A DNA stretch of 64,000 bases from Pictodentalium vernedei (Eukaryota; Mollusca; Scaphopoda; Dentaliida; Dentaliidae): assembly GCA_031216915.1 (NCBI GenBank), contig CM062296.1:451856287-451920286 (forward strand), read 5' to 3'. The translations under genes were made by a program, and so were the position numbers. A model generated the notes under the pieces. That model searched no databases and was not told the origin of the DNA. It was given only the letters and a program-made list of their open reading frames with translations. Positions 1-10,159 of this stretch are shown here, piece after piece (positions within the stretch are counted from its first letter, which is position 1; each line of letters opens with the position of its first letter).

Positions 1-350
1 AAGAGAGCGGTGGCTCATTGATTACGGCATTGGACTTCAAAGGTCCACGGTTCGATCCTCGCCATCGGCAAATGCGTTGTGTCCTTGGGCAAGACACTTA
101 ATCCCGAATGCCTACATGGGGGCACGGCGGCGTCGTGTACTAAAGCGTGCTGCACGTCGATGGTGCACTTGTCTTCGACCAATCCTAACCATGCTTGTGT
201 TGAGTTAGTATGTTGGGGAGTCTGACAGTTGTTCACCGTTTCTAGGTGGTTATCTCCGGGTACTCCGGCTTCCCCCACCCCTAAAACTGTCCAACACGAA
301 GTGGCCCTGGCTGTCGGAAGTGTCCTTAAATCCCAATAAATAAATCAATA
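1..350 (+). mobile_element. tRNA-derived SINE, old subfamily
   Basis: This is a SINE read left to right. A tRNA-like head carries a degraded A box (GTGGCTCATTG) and a clear B box (GGTTCGATCC near position 50). It is followed by the shared body motif GTGTCCTTGGGCAAGACACT and a right end of AATAAATAAATCAATA. The same body recurs in about ten other places in the window. The head differs from the younger copy at 7000-7379 and is closer to the copies in the tandem array near 43.8 kb, which suggests an older subfamily. The window edge may cut the first few bases. It has no coding capacity, and its internal Pol III promoter is inferred from the boxes. Confidence 0.8.
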
Positions 351-1035
351 TAACTCGAGTTGTCTGTGGCCAGGCAGGATCCTATCGTTGTCCTGCCATA
401 CCAAATCTCGAGCTGTTGTCTAAAGTCACGAGGACTAAATGTAAATTGTGTTTGCTAAGCACTGCTTAGACAGTATCTGTCAATAAGGCATGCCTCGATG
501 ATGTAGTTGTACTATTCGTCAGTAGAGACCAAACAGGTTTACCCCCTCCCCCAGTTGGGCGTCTTCCGTAATACCGTCATTTTACCAAGTTCGACGTACA
601 TTAGCTCGCATTTGCAACCGTTCGCTGCTCAACAAGATTGTTGAATCAGAAAAAATGACAATTCAGAAAGATGGACAAAATGCTCCGAGATTGAAATGAA
701 CGGTTGGATAAAACGGTAAACGATTGTCTCCATGATTCGAAGCGACATTGTAGTTTTCATCAATATGGAGATGACTAAATGAAGCAATTTTAATGACTAT
801 TCGATATTACTATACAACCAACCTCCATACTGTCATATGAATCTATTCCCTTCGCGACAGATGACCTTTATTCATGTATAGCTACGGTACTGTGAATTCA
901 AAAAGGGGGACAAAGGATTTCGAATGGGTCCTAGGGGCGTCACGAATTGAAAAGCCATTTTTCATCTGTTATTTGTTTTTGCATTTTAGGGAGGGGGTCG
1001 ATGGTTGTTGAGGATTTTTTTCTTATTCGGTCTAG
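351..1035. other. unassigned intergenic sequence
   Basis: AT-rich sequence without a recognisable frame, repeat or RNA. A short pyrimidine-rich piece near 540 (CCCCCTCCCCC) is the only local oddity. Confidence 0.5.
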
Positions 1036-1039
1036 ACGT

Positions 1040-1428
1040 CGTAATAATAACAATAATTCTTTGGCCTTCCGATGATTTATGTCGGTCCTCTAATGAGAAG
1101 GGCTACAACAACCCCACCCGGCGCCAGGTTATTCCTCCCCACCTCTCTCCATCCCAATCTCCCACCATTCAGTAAAAACTGTTTCATAATTCTCCTCCCC
1201 AATGGGGCATTCACGACGATCCCCCAACTATAATATTAACCCTTTCCATCATGTCGTTCTTTATCCATGTTTTTATCTCATTCTTCTGTTAGTTTCTCAA
1301 GAAATCTTGTTTTACGAGGCAAATGTATGGGGTATTCTAAAATGAAATGTTCCGTTACCCCTAATCTGTACATTTGATCCGCTCTTTCCGGATTCCCCCA
1401 CTCAACTTCGGGAACTTGGATTTCACAT
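1040..1428 (-). pseudogene. probable LINE ORF2 C-terminus and 3' tail remnant
   Basis: On the minus strand, about 45 residues between 1413 and 1278 include TEHFILEYPIHLPRKTRFLE. This resembles the extreme C-terminal Cys/His knuckle of CR1/L2/RTE-like LINE proteins (pattern EHFLLECPxH..R..FL), although the paired cysteines are not preserved. Downstream on the same strand there is a GCGCCGGGTGG motif and a run of TTATTGTTATTATTACG, which look like a LINE 3' untranslated tail. The MITE at 1429-1669 cuts it off upstream, and the first 20 or so residues of the longer open frame there come from the MITE. The family is not determined; chance similarity is possible. Confidence 0.3.
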
Positions 1429-1669
1429 TTAACCCTTTCAATCCGAGCGGCAGCTTTTCCGACCAGGAACATGACACATCATAACGTCATTATATAGGAT
1501 GTCCGTTCAGTAAATGTGTGGGGAAGTCCAATCAATATTTTCAACGTGCAGCCCCCAGGCCGCACGTTGAAAATATTGATTGGCCTACGCCAAATGATGA
1601 ATATGGGTTATTCTAGTTGATGCCATTAAACTGGAATGGAAGTTACACCAGCGTTCAAAGGGTTCAAAT
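1429..1669. mobile_element. family A hairpin MITE (TTAA-type), copy 1
   Basis: TTAA at 1429-1432 is followed by CCCTTTCAA. The right end reads GTTCAAAGGG, with the flanking TTAA decayed to TTCA. The middle is a near-perfect inverted repeat: ATTTTCAACGTGCAGCC is answered by GGCCGCACGTTGAAAAT. The outer arms carry the family signature of GGCAGCTTTTCCGACC and AACATGACACATCATAA. At least a dozen relatives occur in the window. Ends starting CCCTTT with TTAA targets fit a piggyBac-type non-autonomous element; that assignment is inferred from ends only. Confidence 0.75.
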
Positions 1670-1844
1670 CTCGATTCACTAGCGTAACTGTTATCAGAAC
1701 GTAATCTGATCGAGAAAAAAGTCAAAGTATCGTGAGCCCACTCCGTCGTGAACACTGTTGAGCAGCCTTCGCAAAAACTTAGTAAGGAGAATATGTTTGA
1801 TTGTTTATGTGAGTTTAATGTCACTTTCAACAGCCAGGAGCCGA

Positions 1845-2045
1845 ACGTTTCTTACACATGCAGAGTTAAAAGCGGTTGCAGGCAAATGTATCATCGACAT
1901 GCAGTATGTCCCAGTACACAACGCACATGGCCGTCACGTGGGCAGTCAATATTAGTGTCTTGCCCACGGACACAATGCAGTTATTGATGGTCAACGTTTC
2001 AATTTAAAGTCCAATGCTCTAACCTCTGAGTCACGCCATACGCAC
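1845..2045 (-). mobile_element. decayed SINE fragment
   Basis: Minus-strand SINE body. The order GACATGCAGTATGTCCCAGT, GTCTTGCCCACGGACACAA and a degraded tRNA-like head ending at GAGTCACGCC is the reverse of the intact copy at 7000-7379. Its 3' tail is missing and divergence is high, so it is an old copy. Confidence 0.6.
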
Positions 2046-2117
2046 AACGTACTATGTGATACAGTATGTTGTTCAAGATACGGCAATAAAGCTGATGTGC
2101 AGTATGCAGACTGGAAC

Positions 2118-2348
2118 ATAACCCTTTACCCAACGTAACGCACAAAACCAGCCAGCACTATTCATAAAAAATCACTATTGAATTTTCATTATTTTTTCAT
2201 TTTTTGTCTCAAAAACACAGCATATTACCCCGTCCTTCATTGGAACGAGCTCGAGCTATGTTGAAGACGCAAAAATGCAAACAAAACTAGTTATTCAAGA
2301 ATATTGTTTGCAATTGTCGTCTGTCATTCGTCTTAGGTAAAGGGTTAA
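2118..2348. mobile_element. family B hairpin MITE, copy 1 (core damaged)
   Basis: The left end is CCCTTTACCCAACGTAACG after ATAA; the right end is TTAGGTAAAGGG before TTAA (2345-2348). The family B arms are present (TTTTTGTCTCAAAAACA; ATTCAAGAATA), and only half of the GGAACGAGCTCG core palindrome remains. Confidence 0.7.
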
Positions 2349-2585
2349 TAACAAACATACCCCCTAATGGGCCGAACATCCCAGCTGTACTTTGACGCTC
2401 GAGCTAAGGTGGCGTTATTAAACAGATTTTGACTGGACAAGAGACCAATGACCAACCATAGCTCTTTGTGAAAACTGTGGGCTTGACTGCGCCAAACTTG
2501 CAAATAGGTGGCAGTTACGGATATAAAAGCAGTATCTACTGCCAATAGTAGCACTGTAAAAGAAAACTATTTTGACTGAAAATCC

Positions 2586-2712
2586 AAAATTGCATTGATG
2601 ATATATCGTACCTTGGGTGCAACAGGGCACCGTATGCAATGTCCCAGCATTATAGATGGCATCTTGTTGCACTCAAGTCACGATATACCACCAATGGTCC
2701 CAACTGCAATAC
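2586..2712. repeat. isolated foldback repeat
   Basis: An imperfect inverted repeat. GATATATCGTACCTTGGGTG at about 2599 pairs with CACTCAAGTCACGATATACC near 2680, with a roughly 45 bp inner segment. No clear ends or target duplication are seen, and the family does not recur elsewhere in the window. Confidence 0.5.
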
Positions 2713-2933
2713 AATGTCATGTCAGATATATTGGCGAAGTGAAGCGGTTGCGTTACCTGAAGAACTTTTTAAACAAAAATGTTTCAAAAAGATGCGCTTT
2801 TATGCCTTAGGTGTCTGGTGGCTAGTACATTTATCCAAATGAAGTTTTTTTTATTAACTTCTGGGGATTGAACATTGCTATACAACCAATAGAAAAAGAG
2901 ATGTATTTCTACTTTCGCTATGCGAAACTTTAT

Positions 2934-3417
2934 CCCCTTGAACACGACAGGACGCTTTACCGGCCCAGGAACATGATACGTCATCATTTCATTAACCCTT
3001 TACCTAACGTAACGGCCAAAACCGCCCAGCGCTATTCTCCAAAATCGCCAATTAATTTCCATTATTTTTTTCATTTTTTGTCTCAAAATCATAGGTTATG
3101 ACCCCTCGTTGGAACGAGCTCGTCGAGCTCGTTCCAACGAGGGGTCATAACCTATGTTTTTGAGACAAAAAAAGAAAGAAATTAGTTATTCAAGAATTAT
3201 TTTTGCAAGTGTCGTCTGCTTTTCAGGTTAGGTAAAGGGTTAAGAGGGATGGCTGTTAAGTGAATGTGTGAGTTGTTCAATCAATATTTCCAACGTGCAG
3301 CCCTAAGGCTGCACGTTGAAAATATTGATTGGTCTACCCCCAGATAGTGAATATGGACTCTTCCATTTGCAGTCGTTGAACTGACATGGAAGATACCACC
3401 AGTGTTCAAAGAGTTAA
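2934..3417. mobile_element. family A MITE, copy 2, interrupted by a B MITE
   Basis: The left piece (2934-2991) has CCCCTTGAACACGACAGG and AACATGATACGTCATCATTT. The right piece (3244-3413) has the A core, AATATTTCCAACGTGCAGCC answered by GGCTGCACGTTGAAAATATT, and ends GTTCAAAGAG-TTAA. The gap is filled exactly by the B element at 2996-3239, flanked by TTAA on both sides, so the order of insertion (A first, then B) is clear. Confidence 0.8.
2996..3239. mobile_element. family B hairpin MITE, copy 2, nested in A
   Basis: A textbook B copy of 244 bp between two TTAA tetramers (2992-2995 and 3240-3243). The TIRs are CCCTTTACCTAACG and GTTAGGTAAAGGG. The arms converge on a palindrome in which GGTTATGACCCCTCGTTGGA and its complement flank an odd-length GAGCTCGTCGAGCTC centre. 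Intact TSDs and a high-quality hairpin suggest it is younger than its host element. Confidence 0.85.
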
Positions 3418-5520
3418 AAGTAATTGATTCTCTGGAACAGTGTGGCAGTGAATATAAACGGGGTCAGTAACCAGAAAAAAATATTGGTTATAAGAATAAA
3501 TAACGATACAGTTGCATATCCCTAGAAGGTGGTGGACTGAAATTGTTTGTTGGTCCTCTATACAAACAATAAACACATTCGTTCATTTGTAGATTATAGT
3601 GCAATACAAAACTAAATCAATTTGGACCTAATATTGTTCTCTCCGAGTCCTTCGTCCAAAAAACTGTCCTACACGAGGTGATAATAAGGGATGCTGAGAG
3701 GCAAATAAAATGATTGTTTTCAAAATATTGATTGACAGCAATTCGTGGATTGTTCGCTAATAATTTCTCTTTGCATTTGGTATAATCGGAAAACAAATTA
3801 TTCAACTATCCAACTGATTTTTCTATTCCGTAATATCGGAGTGCAAGAGTGGATGTTCTGGTACCAAGTGATCAGATCTACTCAGTAAGCCCCAAATGTT
3901 TCAGTTCAAACAGAACTTTATTTCAGAATTGTGTTGAATAGTTACTCTGTTTGAAAAGAACAATCATAAAACATACAATACAATATACGAACATAGAATT
4001 CAGCAGCAAGCATGATGTTTACTTTAGCTGTTCTCCAGAACAACGCATACAATTCAAAAAACATCGTGGTAGGCTGTTTTTGAAATATTGGCTAGAAATT
4101 AATCCTGAAAACAGAATAATAACGACAGAATGGAAGAAAGGAGGAAGAAAGAAAGGAAAGTGTGGTAACTGAAAAGGAAAATGGAGAGATTCTACGAAGA
4201 AAAGGTTGCAAAGACGCAAGAAATCTTTTTCAGTGATCGGCGCCTTGGGCTTTTAAACTATCACCCACCCACGTGGCAGCATTTCAGCCAAAACGTCTTC
4301 GTTAAAGTAAATGGAGGTTATTATGTGCTTGGTTTTTAATCTGTCTTCATATTACCTAGAGGTAACATGTTACCAGCCTAAGAACCAAAGTCGAAAGCTG
4401 ATAACGTTACCGAGGCCTGATATCGAGGCTGACATATTAAGACGAAAGAAGTAAACATTTGTTTATTAATTAGACAATTCAATTCCAAAGCTGTGCAGGT
4501 GTCATTCATTCAAACTGAAACATCATTTCTCAAGCTGCTTCATATATTCTCCTTGCATCCTGAAACTGACTGTTGATCTGAAATGTGTGTGATAACCTGT
4601 AGATTTTACGAAGAAAATCAAGCAACATAATTGCAATTGTTCAGGCGGGTGATTCAATGCCTATAAAATTAGTGAGCAGATCAGTTATTAATGTTCTTAA
4701 ATCCCACGATTAAACAACAGACAAGCCTCTCTAAACATCAACTGCAGAAAGGCGATAGTTTCAAAACATACTAAGCATTCCAAACCATGTACACAAATGA
4801 ATTAGAATCCATGCTTTCTCACTTTACGAAGCCGAGTGATGTAAGTATTTGCATGCAGGGCAGGCCATGTTTTGTTGTTTGGGTCATACTTGAACATTCA
4901 GATGACACTCTCGGCAGCTGGCATTGCTTTTGCAACCCCCGAAATGGTCACAGCTAATACCAAATGAGGAAGTTTGGTAGTTTTCTCTTTTCTTGGTATA
5001 TCAAACTGATCTTTTTGTACCAATTTGATATAGATCTCATGCAAAATGGCACAGCATTGTGGGGGTATTATCACAGAAGACTGATAGAAAGCCACATTGG
5101 ACATTCTTAATTTTATATTGATGCACTCTTTCATGACTCCATACTTGTTCTTGTGAATTGTGTGCATTTGAGCCTTGGCGAACTTCATAAAAGGCAAAAA
5201 AAAAACACAAGAAAAATGGCAGCCCTTGTGACATCCTAAATTACTATTAGTATTGCTGTCCGTTCCTTGCAAGAATGAGAAACTGATTGATTTCTCCGTG
5301 TCTGTACTAGAAGGATTGCAGAATTTAACTATTCAGTAAATTTAAGGTATTTTATTGTATAAAATCGGATCTCTCAAATATGCCATAGCAGACATTCAGG
5401 CAGTGCTTTCTGCCATATGGTAAATATTATTTTCCTCAAAATATATGTTTTATTGCCCAAAAATTGATATATAATTTATTGGGGTTATTTCTTTCTGACC
5501 TTCTCTCTACTTTGGAGAAG
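3418..5520. other. unassigned AT-rich stretch
   Basis: No gene, repeat or RNA recognised. The longest frame is a 124-codon minus-strand frame at 4898-5272 without a known domain. A purine-rich patch with AAAGGAGGAAGAAAGAAAGG occurs near 4140. Nothing indicates coding function. Confidence 0.5.
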
Positions 5521-5640
5521 ATTACCTGAAATTTGACCAATGTTGGGTTGGACGTCCCCTCAAGTGTCTTGCCGAGGAACGCAACTCACATCTCGATAAC
5601 ATTTTTGGTCAGTCAGCCTGTTGCAATCATACATGGAAGG
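5521..5640. repeat. repeat I, copy 1 (possible SINE relative)
   Basis: TTACCTGAAATTTGACCAAT, CAAGTGTCTTGCCGAGGAAC and CTCGATAACATTTTTGGTCA recur in the same order at 10160-10445, where the middle is longer. The phrase CTTGCCGAGGAACGCAACTC resembles the SINE body (minus-strand CTTGCCCAAGGACACAACGC), so this may be a distinct SINE-like family. Ends are not resolved. Confidence 0.55.
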
Positions 5641-5642
5641 CA

Positions 5643-5882
5643 TTAACCCTTTACCCAACGAATCGCCCGTGTAATATGCAAATTCAGCAGTTGAAAATTA
5701 TTATTTTTCAAAAAATTTCAACAAAACCATATCATGTGACCCCTTGTTGGAACGAGCTCGTCGAGCTCGTTCCAACGAGGGGTCACGTGATATGGTTTTG
5801 TTGAAATTTTTTGAAAAATTTAAAAAAAAATTATATTTTAAATAATAAATTTTGATACCGTCTGCGTTGGGTAAAGGGTTAT
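5643..5882. mobile_element. family C hairpin MITE, copy 1
   Basis: TTAA (5643-5646) then CCCTTTACCCAACGAATCGC. The right end is GCGTTGGGTAAAGGG followed by TTAT. The centre is the same GGAACGAGCTCGTCGAGCTC palindrome used by family B, but the surrounding arms (CAAAACCATATCATGTGACC and an AT-rich TTTTTCAAAAAATTTC) are unrelated to B. Families B and C therefore share a core and end motif but not arms. Confidence 0.8.
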
Positions 5883-5884
5883 GT

Positions 5885-6470
5885 CTCAAATGGATAAAAG
5901 AGCACAACAACTATTTGTTTTACCTCTTTTATATATTGACACATGATATGTTTTGATATTTTACTGGCGACCCTGCCCTGTTTGGGGATCAGTTCTTAAA
6001 ATAGTCAGACAATTTCTGACTTTAAGTGTTATTGCCTCAGAGCAGTACAATGACCATGTTATACAATTTTGTTTTCTTATTTGCAGTATTTAACGTTAAA
6101 TTCACTCTCACTAATCAAAACATCTGCATTTTATATATACAGGAAGAATACGCCATTGTATACGTTATGTTTTTTTACAAATATTAGTTTAGTACGAGGT
6201 ATGAATTTAAATTTTCCGCTTCGAAACATAAAGAAAGGCAGAGCGAAGCGTAAACGAAATTGCCGGCAATGTGAATGCGGGACGGTGTACCGAGAAAGAA
6301 GAATCACACACGATTATTGTCCGGGTAACTCGTAATAGCAGATCTGAAGTCAGTATCAGCCGAGTGCTGGGGTTTATCAACCGAGGTTGACTTATATGTC
6401 AAGGAAGACAGATATCATAAGGTTTGTGATAAAATCTTGGTATACAATGATAATTAAAGGTTATTACATA
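5885..6470. other. unassigned stretch between MITE and SINE
   Basis: An 88-codon frame at 6069-6335 has no recognisable domain. No repeat or RNA is seen here. Confidence 0.4.
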
Positions 6471-6473
6471 GTA

Positions 6474-6839
6474 ACTTTCAAATTTATTTATTAATTTATT
6501 TTTTTTTTTTTTTTGGGGGGGGGGGTTTAAGATCACATACTTATGCACAATGGCTAATCGTGACCATGACAGTTTTACGATTGGAGGAAGCCCGAGTACC
6601 CGCAGAGAACTACCGAGCAACGGCGAGCAACTGTCAGCTCCTCAACATTCTAACTCTGTTCAAGCTCCGCTCAAGCAGGGTTACAGAGGTTGAAGACATG
6701 TGCACCATCTTCGCGCTAGAACGCCTTAGTACCCAGCGTCATCGTGCCCCCGTGTAGGCAACCGTGATAAAGTGCCTTGCCGAAGGACACAACGCGGGTC
6801 GTCCCGGACGGGAATCGAACTCGAGACTTACTTTCAAAT
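6474..6839 (-). mobile_element. SINE with 10 bp target duplication, 5'-shortened
   Basis: Minus-strand SINE inserted between two ACTTTCAAAT copies (6474-6483 and 6830-6839). The left part is the tail (TTTATTAATTTATT plus long T and G runs). Then follow the 3' motif CACATACTTATGCACAATGG, the body, and a B box read on the minus strand (GAGTTCGATTCC). The A box portion of the head is missing, consistent with 5' truncation at insertion. Confidence 0.75.
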
Positions 6840-6985
6840 CGACCAAGATGTCAGACAAAGGTAATTTCATAATCGATATGAAACTAACCAAGCAATAACC
6901 TCTTTATTTATTAAACCAACACAAATAACTACAAAACGTTCTCAGGTCTATCGCAGTTTTCTGACAGTGTTATTACTTCTTATTC

Positions 6986-7393
6986 TATTCACAACGTCCG
7001 GGGGCGCGGTGGCTCAGTTGGTAGAGGTGCAGGCTGCAAGCCGAGAGGTCCTCGGTTCGAATCCCACCTGCGGCAACCGCGTTGTGTCCTTGGGCAAGAC
7101 ACTTCACCCCGATTGCCTACATGGGGGCACGATGACGCTGTGTACTAAGGCGTACTGCACGTCGATGGTGCGCATGTCTTCAACCAATCTAACCCTGCCT
7201 GTGCTGCGGTGCAGAGTTCAGAGTTACGATGTTGGAGAGCTGACAGCTGCTCGTCGTTGCTCGGTGGTTCTCTCCGGGTACTCCGGCTTCCTCCACCCGT
7301 AAAACTGTCACGGTCACGATTAGCCATTGTGCATAAGTATGTGACCTTAAACACCAATAAATAAATAAATAAATAAATATATTCACAACGTCC
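6986..7393 (+). mobile_element. youngest intact tRNA-headed SINE
   Basis: A complete 380 bp SINE (7000-7379) between perfect 14 bp target duplications TATTCACAACGTCC (6986-6999, 7380-7393). The head starts GGGGGCGCGGTGGCTCAG and contains an A box (TGGCTCAGTTGG) and a B box (GGTTCGAATCC), resembling a tRNA of the Ala/Cys type around CTGCAAG. The body holds GTGTCCTTGGGCAAGACACT and the end is AATAAATAAATAAATA. The perfect duplication and intact promoter boxes suggest recent retrotransposition. The LINE partner is unknown. Confidence 0.9.
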
Positions 7394-7463
7394 TAAATTT
7401 CCACTTCACCTTATTTGACTAGTCTTCGTTTACGACTCCCAGTTTGCGTTGAATTCTCTACAC

Positions 7464-7540
7464 AACTCGTCCCCTGAGTTCCAAGATGTTCTATGTGCCT
7501 ATTGGCACATAGAACACATTGGAACTCAGGGGACGAACTG
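7464..7540. repeat. family E hairpin core
   Basis: A near-perfect palindrome: CGTCCCCTGAGTTCCAAGAT, then CTATGTGCC, a TATT loop, GGCACATAG, and the complement ending CTCAGGGGACG. Related cores lie at 10650-10711 and 25688-25763, with a half core near 12255-12288. The flanking arms of the larger E element are not clear in this copy. Confidence 0.75.
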
Positions 7541-7544
7541 TTTC

Positions 7545-8330
7545 CCTTCTTCTCATCAGCCAACCAACCCTTACTTATTGGCAATTTCCCATCATAGAAA
7601 AACACGGCTTCCAACATTTCCATCATGTCTGGTTACGCGAATTTTCCGGATTGGCGTTCGACGAATAACTGTAAACGATTTCGATGTAAACATATTTCTT
7701 GCGTCTTGTAACGTATCACGGGTGTTTGGGCAACTCTAGTGGGTTCATATCAGTCGAGATTGGCGCTATGGGGGCCTAGTTTGAATCAATATCTGCCGAG
7801 TTTGATGATACGCAATTCTGGGGAAGAAACCTACATCTAATAAAGAACCTAATACAAATGTTGGCACTACTTCAGGTCTTATCTTTATTGTCGAAATGAT
7901 ATAATGATTTTATTCAAAACGTTCGGTAATTTGGTCTATCATTTCCTATAAAGTTTGGTTCCAGAAATCCAGAAAAGAAAATAGTTTTACCGATGTTTTT
8001 TCGCAAATTATCAGTTTGAAGAAAAACGCAGTTAATGTGATCATAAAATTTTAAATATCCCAAAAAGAGGATCTATGCGATTTCAAAGAAAAAAAACAAA
8101 CTGCAATTAATATCGTTGGATATAACCCGAGGACAGTGTAACTCCTAATTGAAAATTTTAATAATTGAAAAGGGGTATAATGATTCAAGGATGATATGAT
8201 AAAATGTCACCAAACCCTCTTTTTCCTGAGGCTCCAACTTTTATAATGCTAAGTTTTATTTTCTGTTAGGCTGGTAGGGGCCTCACTTCCCTTGATATTT
8301 TTTAAAACTTTGTGTTTGGTAAAGAATTTT
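7545..8330. other. unassigned stretch
   Basis: AT-rich sequence with no recognisable gene or repeat. The region 7880-8200 is especially A/T rich. Confidence 0.4.
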
Positions 8331-8334
8331 TATA

Positions 8335-9300
8335 TTGAATAAACAGTCACTTTATGAATGTCCATCCTTGACTTATCTTCGATAAAGTTATCACCCGTGA
8401 AATTATTTGACGGGCGAGCATGCAATTGTTGAGGAATATCAGTTGTCATCAGTAGAAAATAAAGCGACCTTTCCTTTTGTTGTTATTAATAAGCGAAAAC
8501 AACAACCAGCTCCCGAGACTGTCTGCTGTTTCCGTTAATTAAACATACAAGGGGAAACTTCGTTTTTTATGGTACCCTTATTAGAAGCAACTGTTCACTT
8601 TGGCTCTTTGTTTAGCGAATGTGTTTTTTCAGTAATTTGCAAGTTATTACTCTTCCCAGGAACGAACAAAAATCAAATCTTACCTCCAAGACTATTATAT
8701 GAATGTGAAGGATAGTGCTTGTATTACATATCACGATGCGCACTCTGTTGATACAATGAAAAGAAAAAAAAATGCTACAGAACATTTTAAGTTAACCCTT
8801 TACCTAACGTAACGGCCAAAACCGGCCAGCGCTATTCTCAAAACTCGCCATTTAATTTTCATTATTTTTTTCATTTTTTGTCTCAAAAACATAGGTTATG
8901 ACCCCTCGTTGGAACGAGCTCGACGAGCTCGTTCCAACGAGGGGTCATAACCTATGTTTTTGAGACAAAAAATGAAAAAAATTAGTTATTCAAGAATTAT
9001 TTTTGCAAGTGTCGTCTGCTTTTCAGGTTAGGTAAAGGGTTAAGAGAATAATAGTCAAATGTTCAAGCTGTTGGGGAAAAAAATTATAAAAAGCCAGCTT
9101 CAGTATTTTCACTCTATGGGACAGTGCCTGGAGTTTGTGCAATGATGCGAACATCGATGATACGACTTCGCTAACATTTCGAAATTTCAATTCTTATATG
9201 AAATTCCAATAACCTTAGTGTTAAATTTACTGACAACTGTAAAAAATTAAGGGTCGCTAACGTTCCTGTAAATCTCTTCCAATGACGAAAATTGTCAGTC
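8335..9300. repeat. repeat K, copy 1 (split by a B MITE)
   Basis: Several blocks match 35360-35760 and 37770-38130 in the same order. Examples are TTCGATAAAGTTATC, CTGTCTGCTG, the block with CACGATGCGCAC, the CATTTCGAAATTT block, TTAGTGTTAAATTTA, and TCTTCCAATGACGAAAATTG. It is roughly 960 bp including the B element at 8796-9039, which the other copy lacks. The type is unknown and no frame is visible. Confidence 0.55.
8792..9043. mobile_element. family B hairpin MITE, copy 3
   Basis: 244 bp between TTAA (8792-8795) and TTAA (9040-9043), with CCCTTTACCTAACG and GTTAGGTAAAGGG ends and an intact hairpin core. It lies in repeat K at a point where the related copy near 37.85 kb has no insertion. 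The odd central base of its core is A, whereas copies 2 and 5 in the same orientation have T. Confidence 0.85.
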
Positions 9301-9302
9301 AT

Positions 9303-9544
9303 GCTTTACCTAATATGAAAAGCAGACGACACCGGCAAACAAAATTATTGAATAACTATTTTTTCATTTTTTGTGTCGGAACACAGTTTATGACTCCTCA
9401 TTGGAACGAGCTCATCGAGCTCGTTCCAATGAGGGGTCATAAGCTATGTTTTTGAGGCAAACAATGAAAAAATAATGAAAATTGAATAGCAATTTTTGTG
9501 AATAGCGCTGGCCGGTTTTGGCAATTACGTTCGGTGAAGGGTAA
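9303..9544. mobile_element. family B hairpin MITE, copy 4
   Basis: The reverse orientation of B: TTTACCTAATATGAAAAGCA at the left, core GGAACGAGCTCATCGAGCTC, then GCGCTGGCCGGTTTTGGC and a right end of CGGTGAAGGGTAA. Both TTAA flanks are decayed. The right end is duplicated by the tail-only SINE insertion that follows. Confidence 0.75.
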
Positions 9545-9545
9545 T

Positions 9546-9592
<47 letters not shown>

Positions 9593-9627
9593 TTTGTGTT
9601 TAAGCCTACACACTCGGTGAAGGGTAA
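9531..9627 (-). mobile_element. tail-only SINE insertion with 14 bp target duplication
   Basis: TCGGTGAAGGGTAA occurs at 9531-9544 and again at 9614-9627. Between them lie only (TTTA)n and TTGTGTTTAAGCCTACACA, which matches the reverse complement of the last bases of the SINE plus its tail. This is a retrotransposed SINE truncated to about 69 bp. It landed on the terminus of a B MITE. Confidence 0.75.
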
Positions 9628-9629
9628 AC

Positions 9630-10158
9630 TCCACATTGGTATACAGAAGAACAACAAAAGGACCGAGAAAAAGAATGTTCGTCTTCTCTTTATTCGCAAT
9701 GCAGAAACAAGCAGTTGCTCACTCCAGTGTAAATACGGGGGAATATTTTAAAAGAGTCTGTGCCTGAATGCTGGAAGAGTCGGAAGGCGAGTGGGTGATG
9801 TATGGCTCACGGGTCGCCGGGTTGATGTTGACCTCATCGTAAGATGGCCACAGCAAACCTGCAGTTGGCCCGAGCAGTATTATTTATATATGTCACTTTT
9901 AAAAGTTGTCAAGACAGTCCAGTCAGGCTTCATGAACAGTGTGAGGCTGCACGTAATCATGTCGTTCTCGAGAAAATGTTTTCGAGAGTAGATACGACTA
10001 AACAGCTCCAAAAATCTCCACAGTGGTGCATGCATCCATATTTCGGCTCATTCTCTCCAACGATATGGTTGTTTTGTCCAAATTACAACAAATATATGAC
10101 CATGAATATCGACCCGTAATGAGAAGAAAATGAAGTTCACTAAAACATCAGCAATACA
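9630..10158. other. unassigned stretch
   Basis: Two overlapping frames (9791-9991, 9844-10119) have no known domain. No repeat is recognised. Confidence 0.4.
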
Positions 10159-10159
10159 G

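Noticed and set aside
2992-3243. CRISPR-like spaced palindromes from repeated MITE cores
   Set aside because: Cores are far apart, flanked by TTAA and TIRs; no regular spacers.
4898-5272. 124-codon minus-strand frame
   Set aside because: No recognisable motif; overlaps another frame of similar quality; not enough to call a gene.
7000-7075. tRNA gene
   Set aside because: A and B boxes are present, but the cloverleaf is incomplete and the sequence continues into a SINE with a target duplication.
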